A stretch of 64,000 bases of DNA from Prototheca cutis. Its lineage: Eukaryota > Chlorophyta > Trebouxiophyceae > Chlorellales > Chlorellaceae. This document shows, in pieces, positions 10,738-22,284 of this stretch. Below the pieces are notes generated by a model that did not search any database, was not told where the DNA came from, and saw nothing but the letters and a program-made list of their open reading frames with translations. How positions within the stretch are numbered: position 1 is the stretch's first letter; each line of letters starts with the position of its first letter. A program made the translations under genes and the position numbers. The stretch covers positions 324,861 through 388,860 of the forward strand of contig BCIH01000014.1 in the NCBI GenBank assembly GCA_002897115.2. The letters run 5' to 3'.

Positions 10738-13660
10738 ATGGGCGACCTCGCCCAGGTGCAAGCCTGGCTTGCAGACATATGGAGCCCCGCGGTTATGGTC
10801 CTGGAAAGCCCCGAAGTTACCAAGGAATGCGTGGAAAGCTGTGGCCTGACGGCCACCGAGCTTCTCAGGCCCTTCGGAGTCCTGCCCGAACTGAACGGCA
10901 GCGTGGGCGGTGAGCCCCCTGTGGGCGATGGGAGGGAAGGACCTGCAGTAAAGCTGCCTGGGCGTGTGGGGTTTGTTAAAGACGAAGAATGAATTGGTAA
11001 TGTTCTGTGGGGATGCCCATTTGTCCCTTCCCATGGCTGGCACCATTGGGCGTTGGGCGTGTAGCCTGTTCACCCTTGCCGGACGCTTGCCCACCCACCG
11101 CAGTGCCCATCCGGACGAATGCGGAGCGGCCCTTGCGCCTGCACGCCTGGCGTCTGCGATTCTACACCGGCAAGGACATGTTCCAGCCTGGCCTGCATGC
11201 GGCCGACGCCCACCTGCACGCCAAGCTCGCCCGGGTGGCCGCACAGGAGGCAGCAGGCCCGGTCCCGGACATTCCGGCCCTGATCGAAACCGGTGAGTGC
11301 GGATGGGTGGGTGGCAGGTGGGCGAGTGGGTAGGTGACCGCAGGCTCCCATGCAGAGCATGCTGGGAATGGTGCTCATGAGCGAATGTCCATGCCCGCCA
11401 TTGAGGGGCCTTTCGTCCACCAACCACCGCCTCCATGGACACAGAGAGCATTGTGGAGTCGACTCCCTGGTTTGAGATGTATCGGAACGAGATGTTTCGG
11501 ATGCAGATGTTTGGCGAGCACGAGACCATGGATCACCCTGTCGCAAGTGAGAAGGGATGCGATGCTGGGGGGATGGGATGGGAGGGAGCGCGTGCCTGTC
11601 GTTGAGGGGTCTGGCCAGCAGAGGTCCATCCACGTTGTGCATCCCATCAACATGGCCACGTCGATGATGCTCGAATCCGCAGTGCTGCTGGTGGTGTCGT
11701 CGTCGACAGAGGGGGGTCTGGCCGAAGCCTTTGAGCAGCTAGAGGCCACGGCCCCCCTGCCGGAGCTGATGGCGCGTGGTGGCATGGAGATGGCCATCCC
11801 CCGGATCTACCTCGTCCTGCACAACATCCGCACCACGCCCCCCGAACAGCTCGAGAAGTATGGTTTTGTGCGTGTGTTTTTTTGGGGGGGGAGTCCTTGA
11901 GCCGCTGCCTTTGAGCTTGGGAGCGTTGATCCTCAGAAAACTCTGCCTGTCCTAACATCTGGACTTGCGAGGTCTATCATCAGTGGACTCCACTGCAGTG
12001 AATACCTGGTTGACAACAAATGTGTTTACAACCCGCGCAGGGCGGAGGCAGCACTGGCTGCTGCCAGTTCAAGGCTCGGCGCCGCATGCCAACTCCTGCT
12101 CATCAACCGCGGCGACGGCGAGACACCCGCCGTTGCGCCTGGCTTCTGGCTCTCATTCATGGAAGGTCCGTGGGTTGCATTAAGTTTCTTTGGACTGGCT
12201 TTTCTGTATAACTGTGTGCGTGACTGTGGTTGGGGGGGGGGGTACGGTGAGGTGGGATGCTTGCTGGGTGAGAAGTGTGCAGTAGACTGGGCCACAGCAC
12301 CAGCCAGCACACATTTTAAAAACGCATGCGCACGCAACACACAGATACGTTGGCCCATGGCGGGGCTGGTGAGCCCGAGGCCCGACAAGCTGCACCGGCC
12401 GGCGGTGGCTACGGTGCATTCATGTCTGCGCCAGACATGCACGAGATGGCCGAGTTTATGCGGCAGATGGCGGTCAGCGTCCTGATTCCCAACTTGGAGA
12501 GCCGAATCCGCAGTCTGCACACCCATGTACGTCGCAGTGGCGATGCCGGTCGTGGTCGATGGTTGCAGCCGAGATTTGCGAGCGCCGACACGTTTGTGGT
12601 CTTGTCCTGTGCTCGCATGCTGATCATGGTGTCCACTGGGCACGTCGTCCACATCACTGACAGGTGATGGAAGCGCGCAAGGGTTTCCGCAACAGCTTGA
12701 AGAGCTTTCTGTGGCGCAGCAGTGCGACCGGGGCGGCAGGCGATGGTGCCACTGGCACGGCGCAGCCGCCGCAGCCGCTATCAACACCACATCGCAGGAC
12801 GACATCGCAGGACTACCGTGATCCCGGCAATTTGACCTTGGGTGGGCCCGGAGGTTCCCCCGGCGGCATTGGCCCCGGCGAACAGCCCATGGACGAGCCC
12901 GCCTCGCCACAACGACCCCCGCCAGTGCACCCGGCGTCCAGTCTGGTGTACCGTATGCGCAACCTGGCGGATCTGTGCTTGATGGTGGGCGACCTGGAGA
13001 CGGCCGGCACCGCACTTCGGACGCTGACCGCGGAACTTCGGTCTGATCCGGCGGTGCGGCACCTGGCCGGGGCCAGTGAGGCATTGGGTGTGGCAGGCGT
13101 GCTCGCCGGCGCCCCGCTGGCCGACATCCGGGGTCACCTGCGCGAAGCCTTTTATCGATACGCCCAGGCAGTCGGTGGAGGAGGCGGGCGTGGCGGAGGC
13201 GCCGGGCCCAAACCTGCACCCCAGGCCACGCTGAGGACGGCCGAAGAGCGGCACTGGGTGCGGCACGCTACGCGCGCTGCGGTCATACTCGCAGAATATG
13301 CTCGGGCCGTCGGGGCCCACGCCGATGCCGAGTGGGCCTGCATGAAAGCGCACTACCGGGTATGGTGGTGGGCTGTCTGGCTTTTGTCCCTTTTTATGGA
13401 TTAACTGATTGATTGGTTGTGTGTGGTGTAGGAGGACCCCACCTCACCCCAGCCCACACCACCCCCATCCCTGAGTTCACAGGAGGAGAATGTGATGGCG
13501 GGTCTGTTGCTTGAGCAGGCGGCACACTCGTACATCCGACGCGTGCCGCCGAGGCAGCGCAAGTTTGCCTTTCACTTGCTGCTCGCAGGGCTGCGGTTCA
13601 GTGTCTGCGGCCAGACCGCACTCCTCCGCCATGTGTACAAGTGTGTCGTTGGTTTTGACC

Positions 13661-13693
<33 letters not shown>

Positions 13694-16431
13694 NGNGNGN
13701 GNGNGNNGGGGGGGGGGGGGGGGTCTGGAGGGGAAACGGAATTTCCAGAGGGGAAAAGGACCCGGACCTGACAGTGTGTGGCACGTGCAGCCCATCATCA
13801 CAACGCAAGCATGAAAAGCAAGAGCTCGTCACTGCCTCCTTTGCATGCCAATGCCAACCCTGGAAACTCTTGCAGACAAGTCCTCAAAGTCTACGGCGAC
13901 CAGGGTTGGCGACTCATCCAGGAGCACCTGCACGACACGCTGGCCCGCCATGCTAGGTGTGCATGGGGGCTGGGAGATTTGTCGCTTTTGAGGACGGGAG
14001 TTTCAGTGGTTTTTGGGATGATGGTGGGCGAGGAATGGGTGACAGAACTTGAAGCGACTGCTGGTTGTCACTCGCATGCCCTGACCAGGCGCAAAGGGGG
14101 GGCCCGCTGTCATTCGTTCGATGCAGTGCCGCACATGACGCTGGTCGCTGAATCACCATAACCAGCAGGCCCCCCTCGCAACCTCTGAAACAGGGAGGAC
14201 GGGGACCTTGCTGAAGCTGCCCGGAACCTGGCGCTCCTCCTCAACCCGGTCAGCACCAGCCCCCAGGCGCAGCAAGCCAACTTCGACCACCTCAGCCGGA
14301 CCCTGGAGGCCGCGGCCACAGCCCAGGTGTTTTTGGTGTTATGGCTGGGTTTCTTATTGCTTGTAGGTCCTGATGCTCACAACCCTCCCTTTGAAATTGA
14401 AGTCTATCCAAGAAAAGGGCATCAACGCGCCGCCAACTCCAACCCCCCCAAAAAACAGGTGACGGTACCGGCGCTGCCACTGGCGGTGCCAGTGATGGAC
14501 CTGACCCGCGTTCGGTTGGAACTGGAAGGCCAGACGTGCCTCTGTGGTCCCGGTGCGGCGCAGTTGGCGCCCGAAGTCTGGACTCCGCTGGACCGGGCAC
14601 TGGCAGCCGAGCCCCGGGAAGGGCCTGGCGCCACCTGGCTGGATGGTACGGTGGGGCTGATTGGCATAGAGTCTATTTTTGAGAGTGTCCAAGCAAATGG
14701 GTGTTTTTTTGCAGCCGTTCAGCACACATCGCCTCAACCATGTGATTGTGCCTGTCCATTAAAACCCCCCCCCCNNNNNNNNCCCCCCCCCCCCCAAAAA
14801 AAAACAAAAAACAGGTGCCGCGGCGGCCCCAACCCTCCGCCAGGAGCGGGTGTGCCGCGCAGGGGAGGAAGTCGGTGTTACGTTGCGACTGGGCAACCCG
14901 TTGCGCATCGATCTTGCCGTCAAGGACCTGCACCTCCTCTGCCGACTGGAGCCCGAGGGGGAGGGGTTGGGGGCGGCGCAGCCGTCGACCACCGCCAAGT
15001 ATGTCGCGAGCGGCCAGCCCAATGGCAATCCCGATGATGCTGCCGGCGCATCTTCTTCCCGGCTCTTCAGCGTCACAATGGTAGATGTGGAGCTGTTTGC
15101 CGGGGCGCGCGAACCGGTGCGGTTGGGAGTGACGCCTCGAGTCGCCGGCACATTGCATGTGTCGGGTGTGGGGTGGACGCTCCCCGGTGGCTTGCGGGGT
15201 TACCACCCGCTGCAAGTCCCGCCGCCGCTGCCGAGGCGTCCGGGGACAAACGTGCCATGCCTGGACGCAGAGCGAGGGCCGCCGGGGGGCCTGGCTGCGA
15301 ACGTGCGCGCCCCGGGCCCGAGACTGGAGCTCGGGCTGAACGGGCTGCCTGCCGCGGTGCTGGCCGGGGCGCTCGTGCCGTGCACGCTGCGCATCACCAA
15401 CACGGGCGCTGTGCCCGCGGCAACGCTGGCCCTGGCGCTGCCCCCGCAGTTGCATATTTTTGGTGCGGTGGTTCACGGTAGTGGTGGTGGTGGTGGGGTC
15501 GTGGCAGCACCCGGCGCATCAACAACAACCATGTCTGGCGCTCCGAGGATCACCACGCTGTCACCATCCGAGCGTGTGCTCATGACTGCCGCGGCCGACG
15601 ATGTCAGGGCCTCAGATACCACCCAACGTGGCTGGACATGGGCAAGGGCCACTGGAGGTGTGCGTGTGTACAGTCCCGCCGCTAGCACCCTGCTCCAGCC
15701 GGGAGACAGCCTGGAACTGTCGTGCATTGCCCGCTGGCCTCGACCAGGGCAGCAGGCGCTGGCCTTGGTGGCTTCGTATTCGGCTCCTGCTGCAGGCGCG
15801 GGGGCAGCTCGAGGCCAGGCCGCGCCACGAACCTCGCGCCTCGGGCTCGAGCTCTCCATTCTGCCGTCTGTGCAGCTCAGCGCTGGCATCGCCGCGGGTG
15901 AGATGAAGAAGTGGTAAACGAGTGGATTCCACTTTGCTTGCACGATGGAGCGAGGTCCTTCTTGCTTTTTTCTCAGTTTGTGTTGTCTCGAAAACGACTG
16001 GCGATTGCAACTTCAACCACGCCCCCTTTTCTTCCTGTGATGCCGCAGGCACGCGCGAACCTGGTGCAGCACTGCTGCAGCTCTGCGTGTCAAATCTCCA
16101 GGGTCTAGAGACGTACGAACTGGACCCCCCACGCTGCCTGGACTGGCCCGGCGACGGTGAAGATGGCGACAATGACAATACAAAGAACAAGGCATGCTGG
16201 TTGGAGGGCGGGTATGAACCCGTGGCGTTGGGGCCTGAGGCAGCAGCCACGCTGCACCGCCGGCTGCCAGGCCTGCCGCCGGGAGCGCGGCTCCCGACGC
16301 ACAGCACCGTCGCGCTGAGCTGGCGGGCGCTGGAGCGGCCGGGGGCGGGGCCCAGCCGGGGCATGTCGCTCATGCCCCGACAGCTGTGAGTTTGGAGTAT
16401 CACAGGATTAGTGGGTGGTGGTTTTTTTTGT

Positions 16432-16462
<31 letters not shown>

Positions 16463-17018
16463 TTTGACCCTGGGACTGCGAGACACGCCGCAGTGGCTGT
16501 GAAAAATGGCCCGTCGCCCGCAACACTCCCTTGCACTGGAACAAAACCCCTCTCAAATCCCCAGGGTTCGGCCCGGGCCACGGATCCATGCATGGCTGGT
16601 GCCGTGCGACGGTTCTCATGCCGTGCAGGCCGATTTTGAAGCCGGGGGACTGTGCGTGGTGCCGCTGCGGCTGCAGCTCTGGACGGCCGCGCCGGCGAGC
16701 GTGGTGGTGGAGGCGGCGGATGGCACGGACGGGGGCGAGGGGCTTGCTGCCTTGCCCTATTTTTGGATGGGCCGCACAGTGTGCAGCGTGAGTCCCCTCC
16801 CGGTGGGCAGGGTGCACGAGATTGAGCTGGAGGTGGCCATCACGCGGCCAGGCTGGCACGCGGTTGGGGGCCTGACCCTGAGCTGGGGGCCTCCAGGATC
16901 GAACCAGCTCGACGGGAGCCGGGCCATCCCGGCGTGCATGTTGGAAGCTGCGCAGAAAGCGCGAGAAGCCGCGGCAGGCACTTCACGACACCAATCTGCT
17001 CCGACGTCTGTCGATTGA
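10738..17018 (+). CDS. TRAPPC8: TRAPP complex subunit TRAPPC8 (Trs85-like)
   Basis: Subunit of the TRAPPIII Rab1/Ypt1 exchange complex at the Golgi and in autophagy. Fourteen exons: 10738-10909, 11104-11292, 11445-11546, 11683-11857, 12041-12165, 12345-12526, 12664-13359, 13432-13640, 13876-13956, 14194-14326, 14459-14650, 14844-15897, 16049-16385, 16565-17018; the sum is 1366 residues (human 1435). Matches include WSPAVMVLESPEV and LRPFGVLPEL at the N-terminus, STPWFEMYRNE, LLVVSSSTEGGLAEAFEQL, EFMRQMAVSVLIPNLESRI, ARKGFRNSLKSFLWR, YRMRNLADLCLMVGD, LLLEQAAHSY, PRQRKFAFHLLLAG and the beta-rich C-terminal ASNP/TRAPP region. Several introns carry G- or C-runs, two of them broken by N. Exon 12 may hide a further small intron. 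Confidence 0.9.
13668..13723 (+). repeat. GT(n)-G(n) compound tract with ambiguous bases
   Basis: GT repeat passing into alternating N/G (13694-13707) and then sixteen G, inside TRAPPC8 intron 8 soon after the donor. The alternating N pattern looks like consensus ambiguity in a hard-to-read repeat, not a scaffold gap. Confidence 0.85.
14765..14809 (+). repeat. C(n)-N8-C(n)-A(n) tract in TRAPPC8 intron 11
   Basis: C run interrupted by eight N (14775-14782), followed by an A-rich run, shortly before the acceptor of exon 12. Confidence 0.85.
16425..16463 (+). repeat. T(n)-G(n) compound homopolymer in TRAPPC8 intron 13
   Basis: T-rich stretch followed by fourteen or so G, about 40 bp downstream of the donor at 16386. 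Confidence 0.85.
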
Positions 17019-17318
17019 GTTTGTGCGCAATTGTAATGTTTTTCACCAAAAGCGTGTAAGGCACGAGAGGACGATCGTGCCATTCGGAAACTGTCGCTCG
17101 GTTGGGGCCTCGATTCGATCCCGGAGCAGCTGACAAGGGCGTTTCCGGCGTTTGATAAGTCTCGAAAAACCCCTTTCTCCGACGAGGACCCATCCGACAT
17201 GGCACTCCTCGGAAAACTACTATTTAGTTTCTGTGTTTCCCAGAATGTGTGAAGTTCTCACATTTGTTGGAAGTGATCCCTGCCTCTGGCAATCGATTGT
17301 AGCGAATCGAAAGCAACC
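17019..17318. promoter_or_regulatory. intergenic: TRAPPC8 3' / acetate transporter 1 5'
   Basis: 300 bp with no coding exon. A TGTAA element occurs about 14 bp after the TRAPPC8 stop (17033-17037), the polyadenylation word common in green algae; a single case does not prove use. Confidence 0.35.
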
Positions 17319-18411
17319 ATGACGACCACCGACAAGCGCCCGTCGATGGACGCCAACGAGATGCTCGTCGAGCGGCTCGACAAGATCACGACCATCATGG
17401 CGGCCTCGGCCCAAGGTCACTACCAGAGGACTTACACCGTCATGTAAGTTGTGTCTGTGTTTGGACTATGAATGCCGGGAAGCTCGGCACGCGCCGGATG
17501 GGATTGTCGTGCTCTCCGCGGCAGTACACCCACCAATCTTCTGACAAGGGGTTGATCGGGGCCTATGGTTACAGACTTCGTTGCTCCATTCCCTGCACAA
17601 CACCTCCATTATACTTGTTTCATCATATCGTGTTAAATTCCGCCTCATCGACACTCCGTCCTGCAGTGATCTGGCGAGCGCGGGCCCGCTGGCCTTTTTC
17701 TCCTTCGCCCTGGCCACGGGCTTCCAGGGCCTGATGTACACGGGCAAGCTTGAGGCCACGGGCGCCCAGTTTTCTCTGATGGTTGGCTCCTGCATCGGCG
17801 GCGTCCTCATGTTTATTTCGGGCCTCGTGGAATTCCTGCGCCGCAACGTCGTTGGTGCCACCATGTTTACGCTGTTTGGCGCTTTCTGGTTCGCCACCCA
17901 GGGATACAACGTCCTGCTGTCCAACGGCACGTTTGCCTATGGCATGGACACTTTCCCCAAGTCCATCCAGGCCCTGCTGTGCGGCCTGGGTCTCATAACC
18001 TTTTTCGTCAGCGCCATTGTGTCCCTCATGTCCGTCGCCATGGCCGTGTCCACCCTGTTCCTCGCCATCTACCTCTTTGTCCTGGCCGGCGCCCAGACCA
18101 GCACCAACCCCGACGTGCTGCACGCCGCGGGCTGGCTGGGCCTCATCACGGGCCTTGCCGCCCTCTACGTCGGCTTTGGCATGATGCTGGAAGAGGGACT
18201 GGGCAAGGAAATGCTGCCCATGCTCTACTCCAAGCTGTACAAGACTCATGCAACCATGCTCTACCCACGCCTGTCCCTGCACGACCCGCTGTCTGTCGCG
18301 CCGGGTGTCCCCTACGAGGGCCGCCCCGAGCTGTTCAAGGGTGACAACCTGGCCGCGCTCCAGCAGCCCTCGCTCGCTGACCTCAACCGCATCCACGCCG
18401 ACCAGGTGTGA
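17319..18411 (+). CDS. GPR1/FUN34/YaaH family (AceTr) acetate-type transporter 1
   Basis: Six-helix plasma-membrane or organelle-membrane channel/transporter for acetate and related short acids. Two exons, 17319-17443 and 17667-18411, give 289 residues. An N-terminal soluble tail (MTTTDKRPSMDANEML, then KITTIMAASAQGHYQR) precedes six hydrophobic segments between about residues 45 and 215. The position of the family NPAPLGL signature reads SAGPLAFF, so the first conserved N-P pair is lost. The cytosolic tail YEGRPELFKGDN and QQPSLADLNRIHADQV parallels the second copy at 24313-25777, which shares YAGRPEIHRGDN and QQAPSLNDLNEVQRG. The two are paralogues about 6 kb apart in the same orientation with unrelated genes between. 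Confidence 0.85.
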
Positions 18412-18485
18412 GGCGTCGCGGATACAAGTCAAGGTGTCGAGGAGCAGTACACAGCGCTGCAACGCACATCGTACGGCGATGCACT

Positions 18486-18526
<41 letters not shown>

Positions 18527-19191
18527 GTACTATCATCGTATCTGGAACCTCAAACACACAACCCCCGCAAACGAACCCGCGGCCGGCCAGGCTGAACCCC
18601 GCGTGTGCATCGCGCGCGTATAAAACTGTATTTGCGGCAGAGGTCCACGTTTTTCCTGTGGACACGCAAACTCCTGTCCTAATCCCCTGATGTACCTGTG
18701 CTGAACGAACACAGTTTTCTGGCACATCTTCTGTTTTGTTCGTGCAGTGGCCCGCCCTGCACGCTTTGGCTGACCCGGCTTTCCCTTGCCCAGGGCCCAC
18801 GTGCCGCGGTGCAGGGGTGATTTTCTACTCAGGTCACCCGCTCCCCCTTTTACGATTTTGGCCCAGGCAATGTTCTCCCAGTGTCGGCACTGAACCAGCC
18901 CTCATTGACATCAACTAACCAACAGTGACCACAACGAATCCAAGTCAGGAAAAGTGGGGACACGTGTGGATATGTCGGTTCGTGTACAGAAGAAGAGGGG
19001 TCTCGACCTGGGTGCCAGCGTGACTGTGATTTGCGGCACAGGAACCAGCAGCATTTCCCCTGGCAACACCGCAGCTCCCGCAGCCCTGCCATCGTCGCAT
19101 CCGGTGCTCTCCTTCCATCCAGCATACATGTCATCCTCGCTGTGCCTGAATGACGTTTGGGGGAAGACATCCGCGTTCAAAAGAACAGCAG
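18412..19191. other. intergenic between convergent genes
   Basis: 780 bp between the stop codons of acetate transporter 1 and CstF-64. It contains the 47-bp C run listed separately; nothing else recognised. Confidence 0.4.
18488..18534 (+). repeat. C47 homopolymer
   Basis: Uninterrupted run of 47 C starting 77 bp after the acetate transporter 1 stop codon, probably within its 3' UTR. It would be a strong i-motif / G-quadruplex former on the two strands. Confidence 0.9.
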
Positions 19192-21004
19192 TCAAAGCAC
19201 TGCCTCTTCATAGAAGAGGACTAAAGAATGCCAGCGTGGGGGGTTTGTCTTTTCTCCCAATTCCCTGAACCCAAACCAACCCACCACCATTATACTCACC
19301 ATTTGCTGCTGCAGGGCCAGCACCTGCTCTCGCTGTGCTGCTGGCAGCTGCTCCAGCTGTGCTGGCGTCAGAGACAGCACCTGCTGCAGCAGAGCTGCAC
19401 CACGTGATCGTGTGTACGGCGGGGTGCGGGAGAGAGTGTGAGACGGCCTGCTGCCAACAAAAAAGTCACTCACAGGCATATCTGTGTAAAAAGAAAACCA
19501 CAACTGAAATTAGTCACGCAATTGTAATCCTCAAATCCATCAGATCCCCCCCCCCCCCAAAAAAAGCACACACCAAAAACAAAAACAAACCTTGCTGCTG
19601 TTCCGGTGTCATGCCCGCTGTCGCTCCAAACTGGGCTGCCGCTGCTGTGACGGGAGCGGGCGCGGGCGCTTCGGGGACGGGTTCGGTCATGCCTGGAGCG
19701 TACGTGCGGCCACTGACCGCGGGACCCCGGGCCTGGCGAGGGTCGGCCGGCGCATCGGCATAGCCGGCAGGCATGGACTGCGCGGGTGTGGGCCCCGCGC
19801 CGTTGACCCCGCCGCCGCCATAGTACCCGGCGCTGGAGCCATAGTTGCTGTACGCCGAGTGCTGGGCATGGGCAACAGGGGGTGCGGTGGAGGCGTAGCC
19901 GGCATACTGGTCACCGTGCGTCGGAGGTGGGGCAGAGTCCCGGGGTCCTGGCGCATCATGCACAACTGGGCCCCCTGCCGCTGCCGGGAACCCTCGGCCC
20001 GGCATCGTCCCTGGGGGCGCGCACCCCTTTGGCGCGACGTCCCCCCTCGGATTGCTTACGTAACCCAGGATGATCTGGCTCTGGAACAGGGCCTTGAGCA
20101 GGACGGGGTTGCCCGCCAGCATGTCGCGCGCCGCAGCACGGTCTTGCCTTGCCAGCGCCTGCACTTGACCCAGGAGGTCATACAGCTCAGACCGGGAGCG
20201 CCGTGCAAGGAGCTTGGTCAGCCCGTCGGCGGGGACCCCCGGCGTGGGGCGAAGACCCAGCAACTGCGCCGCACCCAATGCCGAGTGGTACGCAAGGTCG
20301 CCCCCGACCACACGACTGGTGTTTGACCCCGGGCGGGCGGGCATCGAAGCCCCCCCGTAGCCCCCGCCATAACCTCCCCCACCCCCGCCGGCAAAGCCCG
20401 CGGGGCGCGCTGCGCCAGGTGGGGGACCCCGCGCCTCAAAGGGCCCGCCCTCGGCAAAGACAATCCGAATAACGCGGCCATTGAAGTCCTTGCCACTCAA
20501 GTTCCGGATGGCACTCTCCGCGGTGGGAATATCGTAAAACTCCACAAAGCCAAATCCCCGCGGACGCCCCGTGTCACGGTCGTTGACAATCCTGCATTCA
20601 TGTGTGTGTGTTTGCGCATGCACACAGCATGTATGTATGGATTATGGTCGAGGCCATGCGCTCCCTGGGCCAAAACTCAGCACCAGGCAAACAAAGGGCC
20701 TTCCAGTGATCAAAGCTCCCCGCCTGAAAGACAAGTTGCCGTCGTCATAAGCACGCCTTGATAAGAAAAAACCAATAATCAGCGCACCTGACTGTCTTTA
20801 CGGGGCCAACCTGCCCAAAATAGTCGATGATGTTTTGCTCCGTGATGTCGTACGACAGGTTGCCCACTGTGTGGAACAGGGGAGGTTGCCGGCCTTGGCG
20901 AGTCTGCAAGAGAACTGATACTACAACCCACAGCCCATCAAAACGGCATGGAACCTACCGAAGACCGCAGGCGCAGGGGTACCAACCCCCTGCAATGCCG
21001 CCAT
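19192..21004 (-). CDS. CSTF2: cleavage stimulation factor 64 kDa subunit (CstF-64)
   Basis: Binds the downstream GU-rich element during pre-mRNA 3' end formation. Five exons: 20959-21004, 20788-20866, 19591-20591, 19300-19394, 19192-19203; 410 residues. The N-terminal RRM reads AVFVGNLSYDITEQNI (RNP2), GPVKTVRIVNDRDTGRPRG, FGFVEFYDIPTAESAI (RNP1) and NGRVIRIVFAE. A hinge region follows (SELYDLLGQVQALARQD, LLKALFQSQIILGYV), then a Gly/Pro/Tyr-rich middle, and the C-terminal three-helix domain LLQQVLSLTPAQLEQLPAAQ, which binds Pcf11/Rna15 partners. The last exon is only four codons (AVL-stop) and is the least certain piece. Start codon lies 337 bp from the divergent ISD11 start. Confidence 0.9.
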
Positions 21005-21341
21005 CACGTCCGCCCCCTTCCTAGGCCCTGGCCCGGCCCAGCGATCTCACACTGCTTGATATGTCAGGATCCAATCCACATTCCGCACTAGATTTTACAA
21101 GGACAAACTTGCGGGCCGCTGGGAAGGCCGCTGAGCGTTTGCTGGGAATCCGGGCAAGCAATCGTGATGTTTTGCTTGGGGGCCCGGGGGCCCCAGCACG
21201 AGCGCGCACGCGCATTTGGTCAAGGCCAGATGTTGGGCATCTCCCTCTTCCGATACACGAGGCATGCACTGCTAATATACCTTTAGAGTTTGTAGCAGCG
21301 TTCACGGCAGGGAAGGCTGGGTGGAAGCAGAACAACGCATC
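21005..21341. promoter_or_regulatory. head-to-head spacer, CstF-64 / ISD11
   Basis: 337 bp between divergent start codons. It contains a perfect GC palindrome-like block (GGGGGCCCGGGGGCCCC at about 21177-21194) roughly mid-way. Confidence 0.45.
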
Positions 21342-22045
21342 ATGCCGACGAGTGGGGAGGTGAAGGCCCTTTACAGGGCGTTCCTGCGCGCAGGCGAGTC
21401 TGTCTGGCGCCAGAGTCCCCCTCGCACTCATGCATGTGTTTTTCGAATCATTGAATGCAATGATATCTTCTGTCCTCCACGCAGGCGCGCGGTTTCCCAA
21501 TTACAACATTCGAGAGTGAGTGATTGGGCTTGGGCATCCCAGCATGCTGAGGCTCCTCTTTTTGGCGGCCTGTTCCCCAGCACACTTCAATAGCCAACGC
21601 AAACCCATCCCATGCGATCCATGCCCTTGCACCACAGGTTTGTAAAGCGACGGGCGGGCGAGCGATTCAGGGAGATGCAGCAGTCCACCAACCCAGAGGC
21701 TGTGGACGCTGCCTGGAAGAAGGGCCTGGCTGAACTGGAAGCTGTCCACAGGCAGTCGATCATTTACGGCCTGTACGCACCCAAAGAGAAGAGCGTCATG
21801 GTGAGCGTGGTTTTGAATAGGCAGGGCGGGGCTGGGTTGGGAGAAATGCTGCTGCGGAATAATGGTCACCGTTGGTTTCGCGGCCGTTGGGCCCTCAGGG
21901 GGGCCGGGTGGGAACGTGCAATCCCAACCTTTTAAAATGGCAGGTGGTATGCCCCATCACATTAGTGCACAGTGCATTTCTGTTCCATCCGCAGGACCTG
22001 CCCCTAGAGAGCCTGGAGCTTTCTGCGGCGCCTCAGGATGCGTGA
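21342..22045 (+). CDS. LYRM4: ISD11/LYRM4-like LYR-motif protein
   Basis: Small mitochondrial adaptor that stabilises the cysteine desulfurase NFS1 in Fe-S cluster assembly. Four exons: 21342-21393, 21485-21515, 21638-21800, 21995-22045; 98 residues. The LYR motif is in VKALYRAFLRAGARFPNYNI, followed by FVKRRAGERFREMQQSTNPE, LAELEAVHRQSIIYGLYAPK and a short acidic tail. The first intron has donor AG/GCGAGT, so it is a GC-AG intron; using it restores the conserved glycine between RAFLRA and ARFPNYN. Length and order of motifs fit ISD11 better than other LYRM proteins. Confidence 0.85.
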
Positions 22046-22284
22046 GCACCCGCTCGAACCGTTGGATGTGTCGGTCTGCCTTTTGGGCATCCTTGCCAGA
22101 GTGGCCTTGTCCCATGCGGATGCGACAAGGTTGCTGCTCTTATTTCATTCCCATGTCATGGCCATGCCGGGCACGCCTTGTTACGCAACGACCCGCGCAG
22201 TTCGGGGACGAAGGGGCCCGGAACAAGTGGGACGAGGGGGCAGTTTGAAAGGATAAACAGACGTGGCCAGGCAGGCCCCCTCCC

